Shown here: positions 18,241-28,026 of the stretch, piece after piece
Position numbering within the stretch: position 1 is the first letter of the stretch
How the letters are laid out: every line of letters begins with the position of its first letter
From: Clostridium sp. CAG:571
Lineage (GTDB): Bacteria > Bacillota > Clostridia > TANB77 > CAG-508
Assembly (NCBI GenBank): GCA_000434015.1
Contig: HF999523.1
Span: 199,382 to 263,381 of the forward strand
Reading direction: 5' to 3'
DNA: 64,000 nucleotides
Position numbers and translations under genes: made by a program
The notes under the pieces: model-generated
Told to the model about the DNA's origin: nothing
The model's database searches: none
What the model saw: only the letters and a program-made list of their open reading frames with translations

Positions 18241-19020
18241 ATGCCTACGAATGCAAATGTTAAATTAGTAAAAAAAGAACAATTAAAAGAAGATATTTTT
18301 AAATTTACTTGTGAATCAAAAGAAATATCAAATAATGCAAAGCCAGGACAATTTGTGGAAATAAAAATTTCTGAAAGTTATGAACCATTTTTAAGAAGAC
18401 CAATAAGTATTTATAATGTTAACAAACAAGATAATTTATTTGAAATTATTTTTCAGGTAAAAGGTAGAGGAACCAATTTTTTATCTAAGCTTGAAGAAGG
18501 TGATTTTATCGATGTTGTTGGTCCACTTGGAAATGGTATTTTTAAATTAAATGGACATAAAAATGTAGCAATAATAGGAGGCGGTATAGGTATTTTTCCT
18601 TTATACGAGTTTGTAAAAGAAGCGCAAAAAGAAGCAAACACAAATATCTATTTAGGATTTAGAAGTAAAGATTTTGTAGTTTTAGAAGACGAATTTAAAA
18701 ATGTAGCTAACAATTTAATTATAACTACAGATGACGGAACATATGGAAATAGTGGATTTGCAATCAACTATTTAGAAAAAGATTTAAATGAAAAGAATAT
18801 AGATGCAATTTATGCGTGTGGTCCACTTCCAATGTTAAAAGCAGTAAAAAAACTTGCAGAAAGTAAAAATATTTTTTGTCAAATATCATTAGAACAAAGA
18901 ATGGCCTGTGGAGTAGGCGCTTGTATGGGATGTTCTGTAAAACTAACTACAGAAGATGTTAATTATGCAAGGGTTTGTAAAGATGGTCCAGTATTTGATA
19001 GCAAAAGTGTAGAAATTTAA
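18241..19020 (+). CDS. pyrK: Dihydroorotate dehydrogenase electron transfer subunit
   Basis: 259-residue FAD/[2Fe-2S] subunit that passes electrons from PyrD to NAD+ in pyrimidine synthesis. Visible are the FAD site FLRRPISIYN (about residue 44), the NAD-binding GGGIGIFPLY (about 110), and four Cys for the iron-sulphur cluster in CGVGACMGCSVK plus ARVCKDGP near the C-terminus. It starts at ATG 18241 behind AAGGAGG and is 15 bases upstream of pyrD. The 281-base gap before it (17960-18240) holds the divergent agrA and pyrK promoters. Confidence 0.95.
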   Translation: MPTNANVKLVKKEQLKEDIFKFTCESKEISNNAKPGQFVEIKISESYEPFLRRPISIYNVNKQDNLFEIIFQVKGRGTNFLSKLEEGDFIDVVGPLGNGIFKLNGHKNVAIIGGGIGIFPLYEFVKEAQKEANTNIYLGFRSKDFVVLEDEFKNVANNLIITTDDGTYGNSGFAINYLEKDLNEKNIDAIYACGPLPMLKAVKKLAESKNIFCQISLEQRMACGVGACMGCSVKLTTEDVNYARVCKDGPVFDSKSVEI

Positions 19021-19035
19021 TAAAGGAGGAAAAAA

Positions 19036-19944
19036 ATGAATACAAGTGTAGAGTTTGCAGGTATAAAAATGAAAAATCCAGTTACAGTTGCATCTGGAAC
19101 TTTTGGATATGGAGATGAATTTTCAGAATTTTTTGATTTAAGTAAATTAGGCGGAATAATTACAAAAGGAACATCATTAAAACCAAGACCTGGAAATAAG
19201 CCACCAAGAGTTTGTGAAACAGCTAGTGGAATGATAAATGCTATTGGTTTACAAAATCCAGGAATAGAATATGCAATGGAGCATTTATTTCCAAATCTTA
19301 GAAAATATGATACAGCAATAATTGTAAATGCTATAGGAAGTTCTTTAGATGAATATGTAGAACTTTGTAAAATATTAAATAAAGCAGATATAGATGGTGT
19401 GGAATTAAATTTATCTTGTCCAAATGTAAAACAAGGATGCTTAGCTTTCGGTACTACATATGAAGGTGTAAAAGAAGTAACATCTGCTGTTCGTAAAGTT
19501 TTAGATAAACCTCTTATAGTAAAATTAAGTCCAAATGTAACAGATATTACACTTACTGCTAAAGGGGCAGAAGATGCAGGTGCAGATGGAGTATCATTAA
19601 TTAATACATTTACAGCAATGGTTATAGATATAAATAAAAGAAAACCAGTATTAGGAAATAACACTGGTGGATTATCAGGACCTGCTATAAAACCAATAGC
19701 AGTAAGAATGGTATATCAAGTTGCTAATGCAGTAAAAATACCTGTAATGGGACTTGGCGGAATTATGACAGGTGAAGATGCTATAGAATTTATGCTAGCA
19801 GGAGCAAAAACTGTTTCGGTAGGTACAGGAAATTTCTATACACCAGATACAAGTATAAAAGTTGTAGAAGGAATAGAAAATTATATGAATAAATATAAAA
19901 TAGAAGATATAAATAGTATAATTGGTGCTGTTGAGATGAATTAA
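19036..19944 (+). CDS. pyrD: Dihydroorotate dehydrogenase, catalytic subunit (type 1B)
   Basis: 302-residue TIM-barrel flavoenzyme oxidising dihydroorotate to orotate. Family features visible: NPVTVASGTFGYG near the N-terminus, KPRPGNKPPRV, the NLSCPNV segment with the catalytic Cys, VKLSPNVTDI, GLSGPAIKP and the phosphate-binding GLGGIMTGEDA. The pairing with pyrK marks the NAD-dependent type 1B enzyme. Contains several out-of-frame CGG triplets (for example GGC-GGA and TCG-GTA) without any frame break. Confidence 0.96.
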   Translation: MNTSVEFAGIKMKNPVTVASGTFGYGDEFSEFFDLSKLGGIITKGTSLKPRPGNKPPRVCETASGMINAIGLQNPGIEYAMEHLFPNLRKYDTAIIVNAIGSSLDEYVELCKILNKADIDGVELNLSCPNVKQGCLAFGTTYEGVKEVTSAVRKVLDKPLIVKLSPNVTDITLTAKGAEDAGADGVSLINTFTAMVIDINKRKPVLGNNTGGLSGPAIKPIAVRMVYQVANAVKIPVMGLGGIMTGEDAIEFMLAGAKTVSVGTGNFYTPDTSIKVVEGIENYMNKYKIEDINSIIGAVEMN

Positions 19945-19949
19945 ATTAT

Positions 19950-20015
19950 AAAAAAGAAACATTTTTTATAAAAGAACTTTCTTTGTTCATTTAAAATTAA
20001 TGTTTCTTTTTTTTT
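19950..20015. terminator. Terminator between pyrD and the convergent hypothetical gene
   Basis: 14-bp arms AAAAAAGAAACATT / AATGTTTCTTTTTT separated by about 35 bases, with a long T run. Confidence 0.75.
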
Positions 20016-20019
20016 ACTT

Positions 20020-20490
20020 TTATCTATCCATATCAAAATTTTTTTTGTTTTTATTTAAAACTTCAACATTAGGTTTTTTATTTTGATGCTTTACTGGAGA
20101 GCTTTTTAATAATTTTGCTGATTCTAAAACATATTTTCTCATTTCATCATCTTCAAGAGTTTTTGAAGCTTCTGGGGTTAAAGGAATATCAATATTAGAA
20201 GCTAAACTTGAATGATTAGATGTTGTAGTATCTATATTGCTAACTGAATTAGTATTAATTGTTTTTGTTTGAACTCTTCTAGTATGTGGTCTTGGAGAAT
20301 TTAAAAAAGCAAGTGCTTCATGAATATCTTGATTTACTTTATTTTTTTTATTTTCTTCTTCAAGCTTTTGAGCTTGGGCTTTTTCTATATCTTGTCTTTG
20401 CTTTTCTTCAAATGTAACTAAATCTCCAGTATCGGATTTTGTCATATGAGATGCTCTAAATTTGTTTTTTAAAAATTCTTTTATATCCAT
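20020..20490 (-). CDS. Hypothetical charged protein
   Basis: 156 residues, hydrophilic and probably largely disordered: a lysine/glutamate-rich helix (about residues 28-52), a Ser/Thr/Asn-rich middle and a basic tail. No membrane segment, no recognised domain. It starts behind AAGGAG at 20490. Not linked to a neighbour by operon structure. Confidence 0.6.
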   Translation of the reverse strand: MDIKEFLKNKFRASHMTKSDTGDLVTFEEKQRQDIEKAQAQKLEEENKKNKVNQDIHEALAFLNSPRPHTRRVQTKTINTNSVSNIDTTTSNHSSLASNIDIPLTPEASKTLEDDEMRKYVLESAKLLKSSPVKHQNKKPNVEVLNKNKKNFDMDR

Positions 20491-20707
20491 AATAATCTCC
20501 TTAAAAAATAATATGAGTATATTATAACATATTTACATAATGTTGTAAATGTATTACAGTAAAATTGTTGAGTGTAGTTATAATAGAAAAATATATAGTT
20601 AGTGTGAATTTATTAATAAAATATTATGAAGAATAGTTGTTTAACACATAAATTAAAAAAATTTTAATATATATTTATTATAAAATTATAAGAAGGAGAC
20701 AGTAAAT

Positions 20708-21542
20708 ATGGAAAAAATACAAAAAAGTATAGTGTATTGTTTTAGTATAATTTGCATATTTGTATTTACATTTTGTGTGGCAAAACTTAATAATACAAGA
20801 GAGCTACAAACAATACAAACAAATGGAACATTAGAAAATATAGATAGCTTAAGTAATAAAAAAATTGGATGGGGAATAAAAAGAAATGATAACCATGAAC
20901 AACCTGATGTAGGAAAAATTAATAAACAAATATTAGACAAATATGAAGGATATTCTATCGGCAATAAAGATTCAAAAAATGTATATTTAACTTTTGATGA
21001 AGGGTATGAAGCTCGGATATACGGAAAAAATTTTAGAAGTATTAAAACAAAACAATGTAAAAGCAACTTTCTTTATAACAGCACACTATGTTAATACTGA
21101 ACCAGAATTGGTGCAAAAAATGATAGATGAAGGACATATTATAGGAAATCATACTGTAAATCACAAAAGTATGCCAGACTTAAACACAGATACAATAAAA
21201 AAAGAAGTTATGGATTTACATACAAAAATTTATGAAAAATATAACTATGAAATGAAATATTTAAGACCACCAAAAGGAGAGTATAGTGAAAAAACAGTAG
21301 CATATACCAAGAGTTTAGGGTATACAACAGTAATGTGGAGTTTTGCATATGATGATTGGAATGAACAAAAACAAGGAAGAGAGGATGTAGCAAAACAAAA
21401 AATATTAGATAATGTGCATAATGGTGCAATTATTTTATTACATGGAAATTCAAAAGATAATACAAATGTACTAGATTATTGTATAAAAGAAATAAAAAAT
21501 ATGGGGTATGAGTTTAAAAATTTAGATGAATTTGAAAAATAG
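20708..21542 (+). CDS. pdaA: PdaA-like spore cortex polysaccharide deacetylase, with a CGG +1 frameshift
   Basis: About 277 residues. An N-terminal membrane anchor (residues 8-24) precedes an NodB-type deacetylase domain matching Bacillus PdaA, which helps form muramic-delta-lactam in the spore cortex. Visible: VYLTFDEGYE (metal Asp), NNVKATFFITAHYV, GHIIGNHTVNHK, LRPPKGEYS, VMWSFAYDDW and IILLHG. Codons 1-102 end F-D-E-G-Y-E-A; codon 103 is CGG (21014-21016); the rest (G-Y-T-E-K-I-L...) is in the +1 frame. PdaA proteins read DEGYENGYT here, so skipping the C gives an exact match with no missing residue. Confidence 0.92.
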
Positions 21543-21560
21543 GAGATATAAAAGGTATAG

Positions 21561-21594
21561 GTAGGCAAGAAAAATTTGACTTGTCTACTTTTTT
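21561..21594 (+). terminator. Terminator after pdaA
   Basis: GTAGGCAAG/CTTGTCTAC stem (one G-U pair) followed by a run of six T. Confidence 0.75.
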
Positions 21595-21711
21595 AATAAA
21601 CTATTAAAATTATTATATTTGTACCAAAGTTCTAAAAGAAGAATAAGTTTAATAAACTAGTATTGTAAAAATAAATGTATGTAAAAAATGTAAAAGAGGA
21701 GAGAAAGAGTT

Positions 21712-22008
21712 TTGAATAAGAATAATAAAAAAAGTAAGTTAAGTAGATTAGATAAAGTGCTCGAAATGCCAAAAGAAATTTCGTCAAATGAACCTAAAAT
21801 TACGATTTTAGGATTTAACCAAATGCTAATAGAAAATTATAAAGGAATCTTAGAGTATCAAGAATTTTTTATAAGAGTAAATACATATATAGGTATTTTA
21901 AATATTAATGGTTTTAATTTAAATCTAAGTGAAATGACAACAGATGATATTTTAATTACTGGTAAAATTGAAAGTTTAGACTTTGAAAGTATGATAGATG
22001 AAGAATAG
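21712..22008 (+). CDS. yqfC: Sporulation protein YqfC (YabP/YqfC family)
   Basis: 98 residues. The pattern ITILGFNQMLIENYKGILEY followed by I-R-V-N-T and a short beta region matches the YabP/YqfC family of sporulation proteins. It starts with TTG at 21712 behind GAGGAGAG. yqfD follows, the conserved neighbour. Probably part of the sigma-E regulon, by analogy with Bacillus. Confidence 0.85.
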   Translation: MNKNNKKSKLSRLDKVLEMPKEISSNEPKITILGFNQMLIENYKGILEYQEFFIRVNTYIGILNINGFNLNLSEMTTDDILITGKIESLDFESMIDEE

Positions 22009-22076
22009 TATGAAATTTTAATTTGGTATTTTTAAGTATGAAAACAAGGGGTAATAAAGACTAAGGAGGAATAAGT

Positions 22077-23261
22077 TTGTATATAAAAATATTATTAAAC
22101 TATATTTTGGGCTATGTAAATATATTAGTAGAGGGATTTTTTACAGAAAGATTTATAAATACATGTATAAATAAAAATATATTCTTATTTAATATAAAAA
22201 GAGATAAATCTACAATTATATATGCAAATGTAGGAATCTTTGACTTTAAAAATGTTGTTAAAATTGCAAAACAAAGTAAATGTAGAGTAAAGATACAAAG
22301 AAAAAGTGGTCTACCATTTTTGTTTAATAGATATAAAAAAAGAAAAATATTTGCTATTGCTTTGGTAAGTATTATTTGTGTAATAATATATCTATCAAAT
22401 TTTATATGGAATATAGAAATAGTAGGAACTGATAAAATAAATCAAAATGAACTTATTAAGACTATTAATAGTGAAGGACTAACAATAGGAAAATTAAAAA
22501 GAAAAGTGGATTTGAAAAGTATAATTAACAAAATAAGATTAGACAGAAAAGATATAGCATGGATAGGGATTGATTTAAAAGGTACAAATGCAATTGTGAA
22601 AGTTGTAGAGGCAGATGCTAAACCAGAAATAATAAAAGAAGATGAATACTGTAATATTGTTTCAGATAAAGAGGCAAGTATAATAAAAGTTAATGCACAA
22701 AATGGAACAGTATTAGTAAAAGAGGGAGATGTTGTGAAAAAAGGAACACCACTAATTGCAGGATGGATGGAAGGAAAATATACAGGAACTAGATATGTTC
22801 ATGCAGAAGGAAGTGTTGAAGCAAAAGTATGGTATTCTCATAAAGAAAGAATATATTATAAACAAGAGGAAAAATTAAGAACAGGAAATGAAGAAAAAAA
22901 ATATACATTAAATATAAATAATTTTGAAATAAATTTGTATAAAAAGCTTTCAAATTTTGAAAATTATGATACAATAAAGGAGCAAAAAAAATTAAAACTA
23001 TTTTCCAATCTTTATTTACCAGCAGGGCTTATAATAAGCAATAATTATGAAGTTGTAAATAACAATATAGTTTATAATCAAGATGAAGCAAAAGAAATTG
23101 GAATTGTAAAATCAAAAGAAGAGTTAGATAAAAATTTAAAATCAAAAGAAGATTTATTAAATACATATATTAATACATATCCAAATGAGGAATATATTGA
23201 TGTAGAAGTTATATATGAGATTAAAGAAATAATTGGTACTAAAGAAAAAATAGTATTTTGA
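22077..23261 (+). CDS. yqfD: Sporulation protein YqfD
   Basis: 394 residues with one internal membrane helix (about residues 93-112, FAIALVSIICVIIYLSNFIW), an N-terminal cytoplasmic part and a large C-terminal part with a POTRA-like segment (IVGTDKINQNELIKTI) and the YqfD-typical VKEGDVVKKGTPLIAGWM. It starts with TTG at 22077 behind AAGGAGGAA. Required for stage IV sporulation in Bacillus relatives; the exact role is unknown. Confidence 0.88.
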   Translation: MYIKILLNYILGYVNILVEGFFTERFINTCINKNIFLFNIKRDKSTIIYANVGIFDFKNVVKIAKQSKCRVKIQRKSGLPFLFNRYKKRKIFAIALVSIICVIIYLSNFIWNIEIVGTDKINQNELIKTINSEGLTIGKLKRKVDLKSIINKIRLDRKDIAWIGIDLKGTNAIVKVVEADAKPEIIKEDEYCNIVSDKEASIIKVNAQNGTVLVKEGDVVKKGTPLIAGWMEGKYTGTRYVHAEGSVEAKVWYSHKERIYYKQEEKLRTGNEEKKYTLNINNFEINLYKKLSNFENYDTIKEQKKLKLFSNLYLPAGLIISNNYEVVNNNIVYNQDEAKEIGIVKSKEELDKNLKSKEDLLNTYINTYPNEEYIDVEVIYEIKEIIGTKEKIVF

Positions 23262-23274
23262 AAGGATGAGGGAT

Positions 23275-24480
23275 ATGGAAGGAAAAAGTCTTAGAGTATA
23301 TAATACAGAAAGAACGTTTTTTTCTAAAATTACAAATACTATAACAAAGTTATTAATACCTACTAAAGTTGGTATTAATGGAATGCTGATTTCAATAAAA
23401 AGAAATAGCTTATTAAAAGCTTATGAGAATTTTGCTCTAAGCAGCAACTTAGAAGAGGAAAAAAAAGAAGCGCTTTCAAAAAAATATGAAGATATTTATG
23501 CATTATATTTAGATGCAATAGATAAAAATATAGTAGATTCTGTTTATAAAAAGGTGAAAAATAACACAGCTACAGAATTTGAAAAGGATGCACTTTCTAG
23601 ATATTATTTAATAGTTCATTTGAAAGAAAATGATTATACAGAATATAAATATAGAAAACAAAAATATTTATTAGAATTAGATTATCAAACTGTTTTAGAA
23701 ACAGGAAAAGATAAAACAGTAGAAAAATATAAGAAGTTTTACTGTTATAAAATGGAAAATATTTATAAAGGTATATTAAAATATTATTCAATAAAACTTG
23801 CAGATAATTTAACATTAGTTGCTAAAGATGAAATCTATAACAAAATTTTTAGCACATTAGAAGAATATATATCTAATATATTACCATTAAAATTTAAAGA
23901 GAATAATACTGAACTATATAAAGAGATAACTAATGAATATGAAAGTTTTGAAAAATATACAGTTGGTAAACTAGACCAAAATGAAATAATAGAAAAAAAT
24001 ATGATTTTATTAGGAATAAGCAGAAGATTATTTACACATAGTTTACCATTATCTGTTGCAGAACAATGTTATATAAAATTATTAAAAGACGTTAGAAGTT
24101 TAATTGTAGATACAAGAGTGATAAAAAAACAAGAAAGAGCATATAGTTTATTAATAAAATTAATAGAAGAATATAATGTAAAATTATTGTCTACAAAAGT
24201 TTATTGGGACAAGCCAAATTTAAGACAAGAGTATAGAAAGTTTTGGGACAAGTATAAAGAATTAGAAAGCTTAAAAGAAATAGATGAAGAAAAATATCTT
24301 AAAGAAAAGGAAATTTTATTTATTTCAAATGATTTAAAGCAAGTTTTAAAAAATGAAAATAAATATTTTAAGATAATTAAGTTCTATAAAAATAGATTAG
24401 TAGAGCTAGGTGTTATGAGAAATTTAAAAAATTCTTGTAATTCTTATGCGGGAATATATACAAAACAAAGAGTACATTAA
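23275..24480 (+). CDS. Unknown helical protein in the usual phoH position
   Basis: About 401 residues, almost entirely charged amphipathic helix, no membrane segment and no motif I recognise. It begins with a basic stretch (MEGKSLRVYNTERTFF) and holds many K, E and Y. It lies directly between yqfD and ybeY, where most clostridial genomes carry phoH; it has no Walker motif, so it is not PhoH. The start at 23275 fits the AAAGGA site better than the ATG at 23266, which overlaps it. Confidence 0.6.
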   Translation: MEGKSLRVYNTERTFFSKITNTITKLLIPTKVGINGMLISIKRNSLLKAYENFALSSNLEEEKKEALSKKYEDIYALYLDAIDKNIVDSVYKKVKNNTATEFEKDALSRYYLIVHLKENDYTEYKYRKQKYLLELDYQTVLETGKDKTVEKYKKFYCYKMENIYKGILKYYSIKLADNLTLVAKDEIYNKIFSTLEEYISNILPLKFKENNTELYKEITNEYESFEKYTVGKLDQNEIIEKNMILLGISRRLFTHSLPLSVAEQCYIKLLKDVRSLIVDTRVIKKQERAYSLLIKLIEEYNVKLLSTKVYWDKPNLRQEYRKFWDKYKELESLKEIDEEKYLKEKEILFISNDLKQVLKNENKYFKIIKFYKNRLVELGVMRNLKNSCNSYAGIYTKQRVH

Positions 24481-24502
24481 TCTTTGTGAAAGGAAATATA
24501 TT

Positions 24503-24982
24503 ATGAAAAATTTCGTACAAATAAATTATAACAATATAGAAGAAAATGAAGAGTACAATAAAATTATTAATACAGTTGTAAAAAAATGTTTTGAAGAAGA
24601 AGGATTAGATAATATAAAAATATATATAAACATAATATTAACAAATCCTGAAGAAATAAAAAGAATAAACAAAGAATATAGAAATATAGATAAAGAAACA
24701 GATGTATTATCTTTTCCAATGTTTCAAAAAGAAGAAATAGAAGGATTAATAAAGAAAAAAGAAAACATTGTTACAGATATACTAGGAGATGTTGTGATTT
24801 CTATTCCAAGAGTTTATGAACAAGCAGAAGAATATAATCATAGTTTTGAAAGAGAACTTTCTTATATGGTTGTTCACGGTTTTTATCATCTAATGGGATA
24901 TGATCATATGGAAGAAGAAGAAAAGAAAATTATGAGACAAAAAGAAGAAAATGTCTTACAAAAATTAAATATAACTAGATAA
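24503..24982 (+). CDS. ybeY: Endoribonuclease YbeY (rRNA maturation)
   Basis: 159-residue zinc metalloprotein that takes part in 16S rRNA 3'-end maturation and ribosome quality control. The zinc motif HGFYHLMGYDH is at about residues 123-133, and the conserved DVLSFPM and GDVVIS segments precede it. The start is ATG 24503 behind AAAGGAA; a longer in-frame ORF begins inside the upstream gene without a good site. It is part of the yqfC-to-recO gene string. Confidence 0.93.
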   Translation: MKNFVQINYNNIEENEEYNKIINTVVKKCFEEEGLDNIKIYINIILTNPEEIKRINKEYRNIDKETDVLSFPMFQKEEIEGLIKKKENIVTDILGDVVISIPRVYEQAEEYNHSFERELSYMVVHGFYHLMGYDHMEEEEKKIMRQKEENVLQKLNITR

Positions 24983-24992
24983 GGTAGGTTAT

Positions 24993-25748
24993 ATGGAAAA
25001 AAAAGATAAAAATAAAGAACAAAAGTTGTCAAATAGTAATTTCATAGATGCATTTAAAAATGCAATAGAAGGACTAATTTATGCAACAACCACACAAAGT
25101 AATATAAAAAAACAATTAGTAATAGCTGTTGTGGTTATGGTACTTAGCTTATTTTATAATTTTACTACAACAGAGTTTTTATGTTTGATGTTTGCAGTAG
25201 TGTTTGTAATATTTGCAGAAATGGTAAATACAGCAATAGAAACAGTTGTAGATTTATATACAGATTTATATCATCCAAAGGCAAAAATAGCCAAAGATGT
25301 TGGGGCCGGTGCAGTGCTTTTAATGTCTATAAATTCAGTTATAGTTGCGTACTTTTTATTTTTAAGAGAAACAGATCTTAGTAAATTTGGTGAAAGTATA
25401 TTTAAAAATATGATAAATTCACCAGTACATTTAGCTTTTGTTGGTATAATGTTAACAGTTATTGCAGTAATATCTGTATTTGCAAGTTCAAAATCTAATA
25501 AACACAAGTTTATAAATTCAAAATTTGTACCAAGTGGACAATCTGCTATTTCTTTTGCTATTTTAACAGCAATAGGAATTAATACAAAAAGTTTACTAGT
25601 ATTTGTATTATCTTTGATTTTAGCTTTAATGGTACTAGAAAATAGAATGGAAGATAATAAAAAGTCTTCGTCAGAAGTTATATTTGGATGTTGTATGGGA
25701 GTTTTAATTGTTTTATTAGTTTATGGACTAATTGTTTTTAAATTATAA
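24993..25748 (+). CDS. dgkA: Diacylglycerol/undecaprenol kinase fused to a degenerate PAP2-like domain
   Basis: 251-residue membrane protein. Residues about 15-130 are a DgkA-type kinase with EMVNTAIETVVDL and HPKAKIAKDVGAGAVLL, which phosphorylates undecaprenol or diacylglycerol. Residues about 145-251 add further helices and look like a PAP2 phosphatase whose active site is lost: PSGH is PSGQ here, and the SR...H motif appears only as an N-R without the His. The C-terminal half is thus probably not a phosphatase. 10 bases after ybeY. Confidence 0.82.
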   Translation: MEKKDKNKEQKLSNSNFIDAFKNAIEGLIYATTTQSNIKKQLVIAVVVMVLSLFYNFTTTEFLCLMFAVVFVIFAEMVNTAIETVVDLYTDLYHPKAKIAKDVGAGAVLLMSINSVIVAYFLFLRETDLSKFGESIFKNMINSPVHLAFVGIMLTVIAVISVFASSKSNKHKFINSKFVPSGQSAISFAILTAIGINTKSLLVFVLSLILALMVLENRMEDNKKSSSEVIFGCCMGVLIVLLVYGLIVFKL

Positions 25749-25767
25749 AATAAAAGGGGGATAAATT

Positions 25768-26820
25768 GTGGAGAAAAAGAGTACAAAAATACTAATAGCA
25801 ATAGTTGTTATATTAGTTATTGCTGTAGGAGTGCTATTTGCTATAAAATTAGTGAAAGAGAAAAATAAAGGTGCAGATCAAGTAATATCATTAGGAACAG
25901 ACACTTTAGGTAAACAAGATGAAGAGAGAACTAAACAAGATGTTAATATATTTTCAGGTGATGATAGACCAATAGCTATAATGATAGATAACCATAAAGG
26001 AGCACTTCCACAAGCTGGATTAAATGATGCATATATTGTTTACGAAATAATTGTTGAAGGTGGAGAAACAAGACTTATGGAAGTCTTAAAAGGTAAAAAT
26101 TTAGAAAAAGTAGGACCAATAAGAAGTTCAAGACATTATTTTTTAGATTATGCTTTAGAAAATGATGCAATATATGTACATTATGGTTGGAGCCCACAAG
26201 CCAAAAGAGACATTAGTAAGTTAAAAGTAAATAATATTAATGGAATAACAGAAAGTGCAACTGATTTTTGGAGAGTAAAAGATAAATCAGCACCGCATAA
26301 TGCAGTAACATCTACTAAAAATATTTTAAATATAGCCAAAAATAAAGGATATAGTACAACATCAAATAAAAAGAGCGTTTTAAATTATGTGTCTGATGAT
26401 GTTGAGCTAGATGGTGATGAGCAAGAAGCAAATAGTTTCTCTATAAAATATTCAGATTATAACACAGCAAGTTATACATATAATGCAGAAACAAAAAGAT
26501 ATCTAAGATATACAAGAGGAATAAAACAAGTTGATTGGAATACAAATGAAGATGTAACAGTTAAAAATATAATTATTACATTTGTAAAAAATACAACTTT
26601 AGATGATGGAGAGAATAAAGGTAGACAAACATTAGATAATGTTGGAACAAGAGATGGATATTATATTACAAATGGAAAAGCTATAAAAATAAAATGTGAG
26701 AAAAAGTCTAGAACAGAACAAACTGTATACAAAGACTTAAATGGAAATGAGATAAAAGTTAATGACGGAAATACATTTATTCAAATTTGTCCAATAGATG
26801 CAGAAGTCACATTTAAATAA
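25768..26820 (+). CDS. DUF3048 family membrane-anchored protein (YerB-like)
   Basis: 350 residues: an N-terminal membrane anchor (residues 8-26) without a lipobox Cys, then an extracellular DUF3048 domain. Typical segments are RPIAIMIDNHKGALPQAGL, YEIIVEGGETRLMEV, GPIRSSRHYFLDYA and the C-terminal part with RDGYYITNGKA. Role unknown; Bacillus YerB is a lipoprotein of this family. GTG start at 25768 behind AAGGGGG. Confidence 0.85.
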   Translation: MEKKSTKILIAIVVILVIAVGVLFAIKLVKEKNKGADQVISLGTDTLGKQDEERTKQDVNIFSGDDRPIAIMIDNHKGALPQAGLNDAYIVYEIIVEGGETRLMEVLKGKNLEKVGPIRSSRHYFLDYALENDAIYVHYGWSPQAKRDISKLKVNNINGITESATDFWRVKDKSAPHNAVTSTKNILNIAKNKGYSTTSNKKSVLNYVSDDVELDGDEQEANSFSIKYSDYNTASYTYNAETKRYLRYTRGIKQVDWNTNEDVTVKNIIITFVKNTTLDDGENKGRQTLDNVGTRDGYYITNGKAIKIKCEKKSRTEQTVYKDLNGNEIKVNDGNTFIQICPIDAEVTFK

Positions 26821-27028
26821 AATAGGAAAGTGTTCAATATGTAAATTTATAATTTCATTTTGAATACTTTTTTTATAAAAAGAAAGTTTTTTATAAAAAA
26901 TAGCTATTTTGACTTTAGTATTTTCATGTGTTAGAATAAATTCAGAAAATAATTTAGATAAACTACTATTTTTTACAAAATTAGCAATAATATAGATATA
27001 TAATAAGATAGAAAAGTGTGGAGGAAGT

Positions 27029-27934
27029 ATGGAAGAAAAATTCAAATCAGGATTTGTTTCAATGGTTGGAAGAACAAATGTTGGAAAATCAAGTATTATA
27101 AATGCATTAGTAGGAGAAAAAGTAGCAGCAATAGCAAATAAACCACAAACAACAAGAAATGCAATAAGAGCTATAGTAAATAGAGAAAATTTGCAAATTA
27201 TTTTTATAGATACACCAGGAATACATAAACCAAAATCAAAACTAGGAAATGCAATGGTAGAAACTGCTTTTGGAACGATAGGTGATGTAGATGTAATATT
27301 GTTTGTAATTGAAGCTACATCAGACGAAATAGGAAAAGGTGATAGAATAATATTAGATAAAATAAAAGAAGCTAAAAGAAAAACTATTTTAATTATAAAT
27401 AAAATTGATTTAGTAACAAAAGAAAAGCTAGCTAAAATAATTAATTTATATAAAGACGAATATGATTTTGAAGCAATTATTCCTGTTTCTGTTACAAAAA
27501 ATAAAAATATAGAAGATATTATAGATGAAATAAAAAAGAACTTAAATGAAGGTCCTGCATATTATGATATAGAAGAATATACAGACCAAACAATGAGACA
27601 ATTAGTAGAAGAAACAATTAGAGAAAAAGCTTTAAAACTTTTAAATGACGAAGTTCCACATGGTTTATATATTGAAACTGAAAAAATGAAAAAAAGAAAA
27701 ACTATAGATAAAAAGCCGATTTATGATGTTGAAGCAACTATATATTGTTTAAGAAATTCACATAAGGGAATTATAATAGGTAAAGGTGGAAATATGTTAA
27801 AAAAAATAGGAACATATGCAAGACAAGATTTGGAGAAAATGCTTGATACAAAAATAAATTTAAAATTATGGGTTAAAGTTAAAGAAGATTGGCTTAATAA
27901 TGATAAAATAGTAAAAAAATTTAAACCAGAATAA
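27029..27934 (+). CDS. era: GTPase Era
   Basis: 301-residue GTPase that binds 16S rRNA and acts in 30S assembly. G1 GRTNVGKSS, switch PQTTRN, G3 DTPGIHK, G4 NKID, and a C-terminal KH domain with IIIGKGGNMLKKIG. The start is ATG 27029 behind GGAGG. It lies in the conserved ybeY-dgkA-era-recO string. Confidence 0.96.
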   Translation: MEEKFKSGFVSMVGRTNVGKSSIINALVGEKVAAIANKPQTTRNAIRAIVNRENLQIIFIDTPGIHKPKSKLGNAMVETAFGTIGDVDVILFVIEATSDEIGKGDRIILDKIKEAKRKTILIINKIDLVTKEKLAKIINLYKDEYDFEAIIPVSVTKNKNIEDIIDEIKKNLNEGPAYYDIEEYTDQTMRQLVEETIREKALKLLNDEVPHGLYIETEKMKKRKTIDKKPIYDVEATIYCLRNSHKGIIIGKGGNMLKKIGTYARQDLEKMLDTKINLKLWVKVKEDWLNNDKIVKKFKPE

Positions 27935-28026
27935 AAAATTTTAAAAATTAGAATAATTTTTAGCAAAAAAGCAAAAGATAAGACTAAAGTTATAATTTGT
28001 TACTTTATGATAAGGAGTGATTGCAC

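Noticed and set aside
25181..25381. Cys/Arg-rich ORF inside dgkA
   Set aside because: A shadow in another frame of a clearly coding membrane protein gene.
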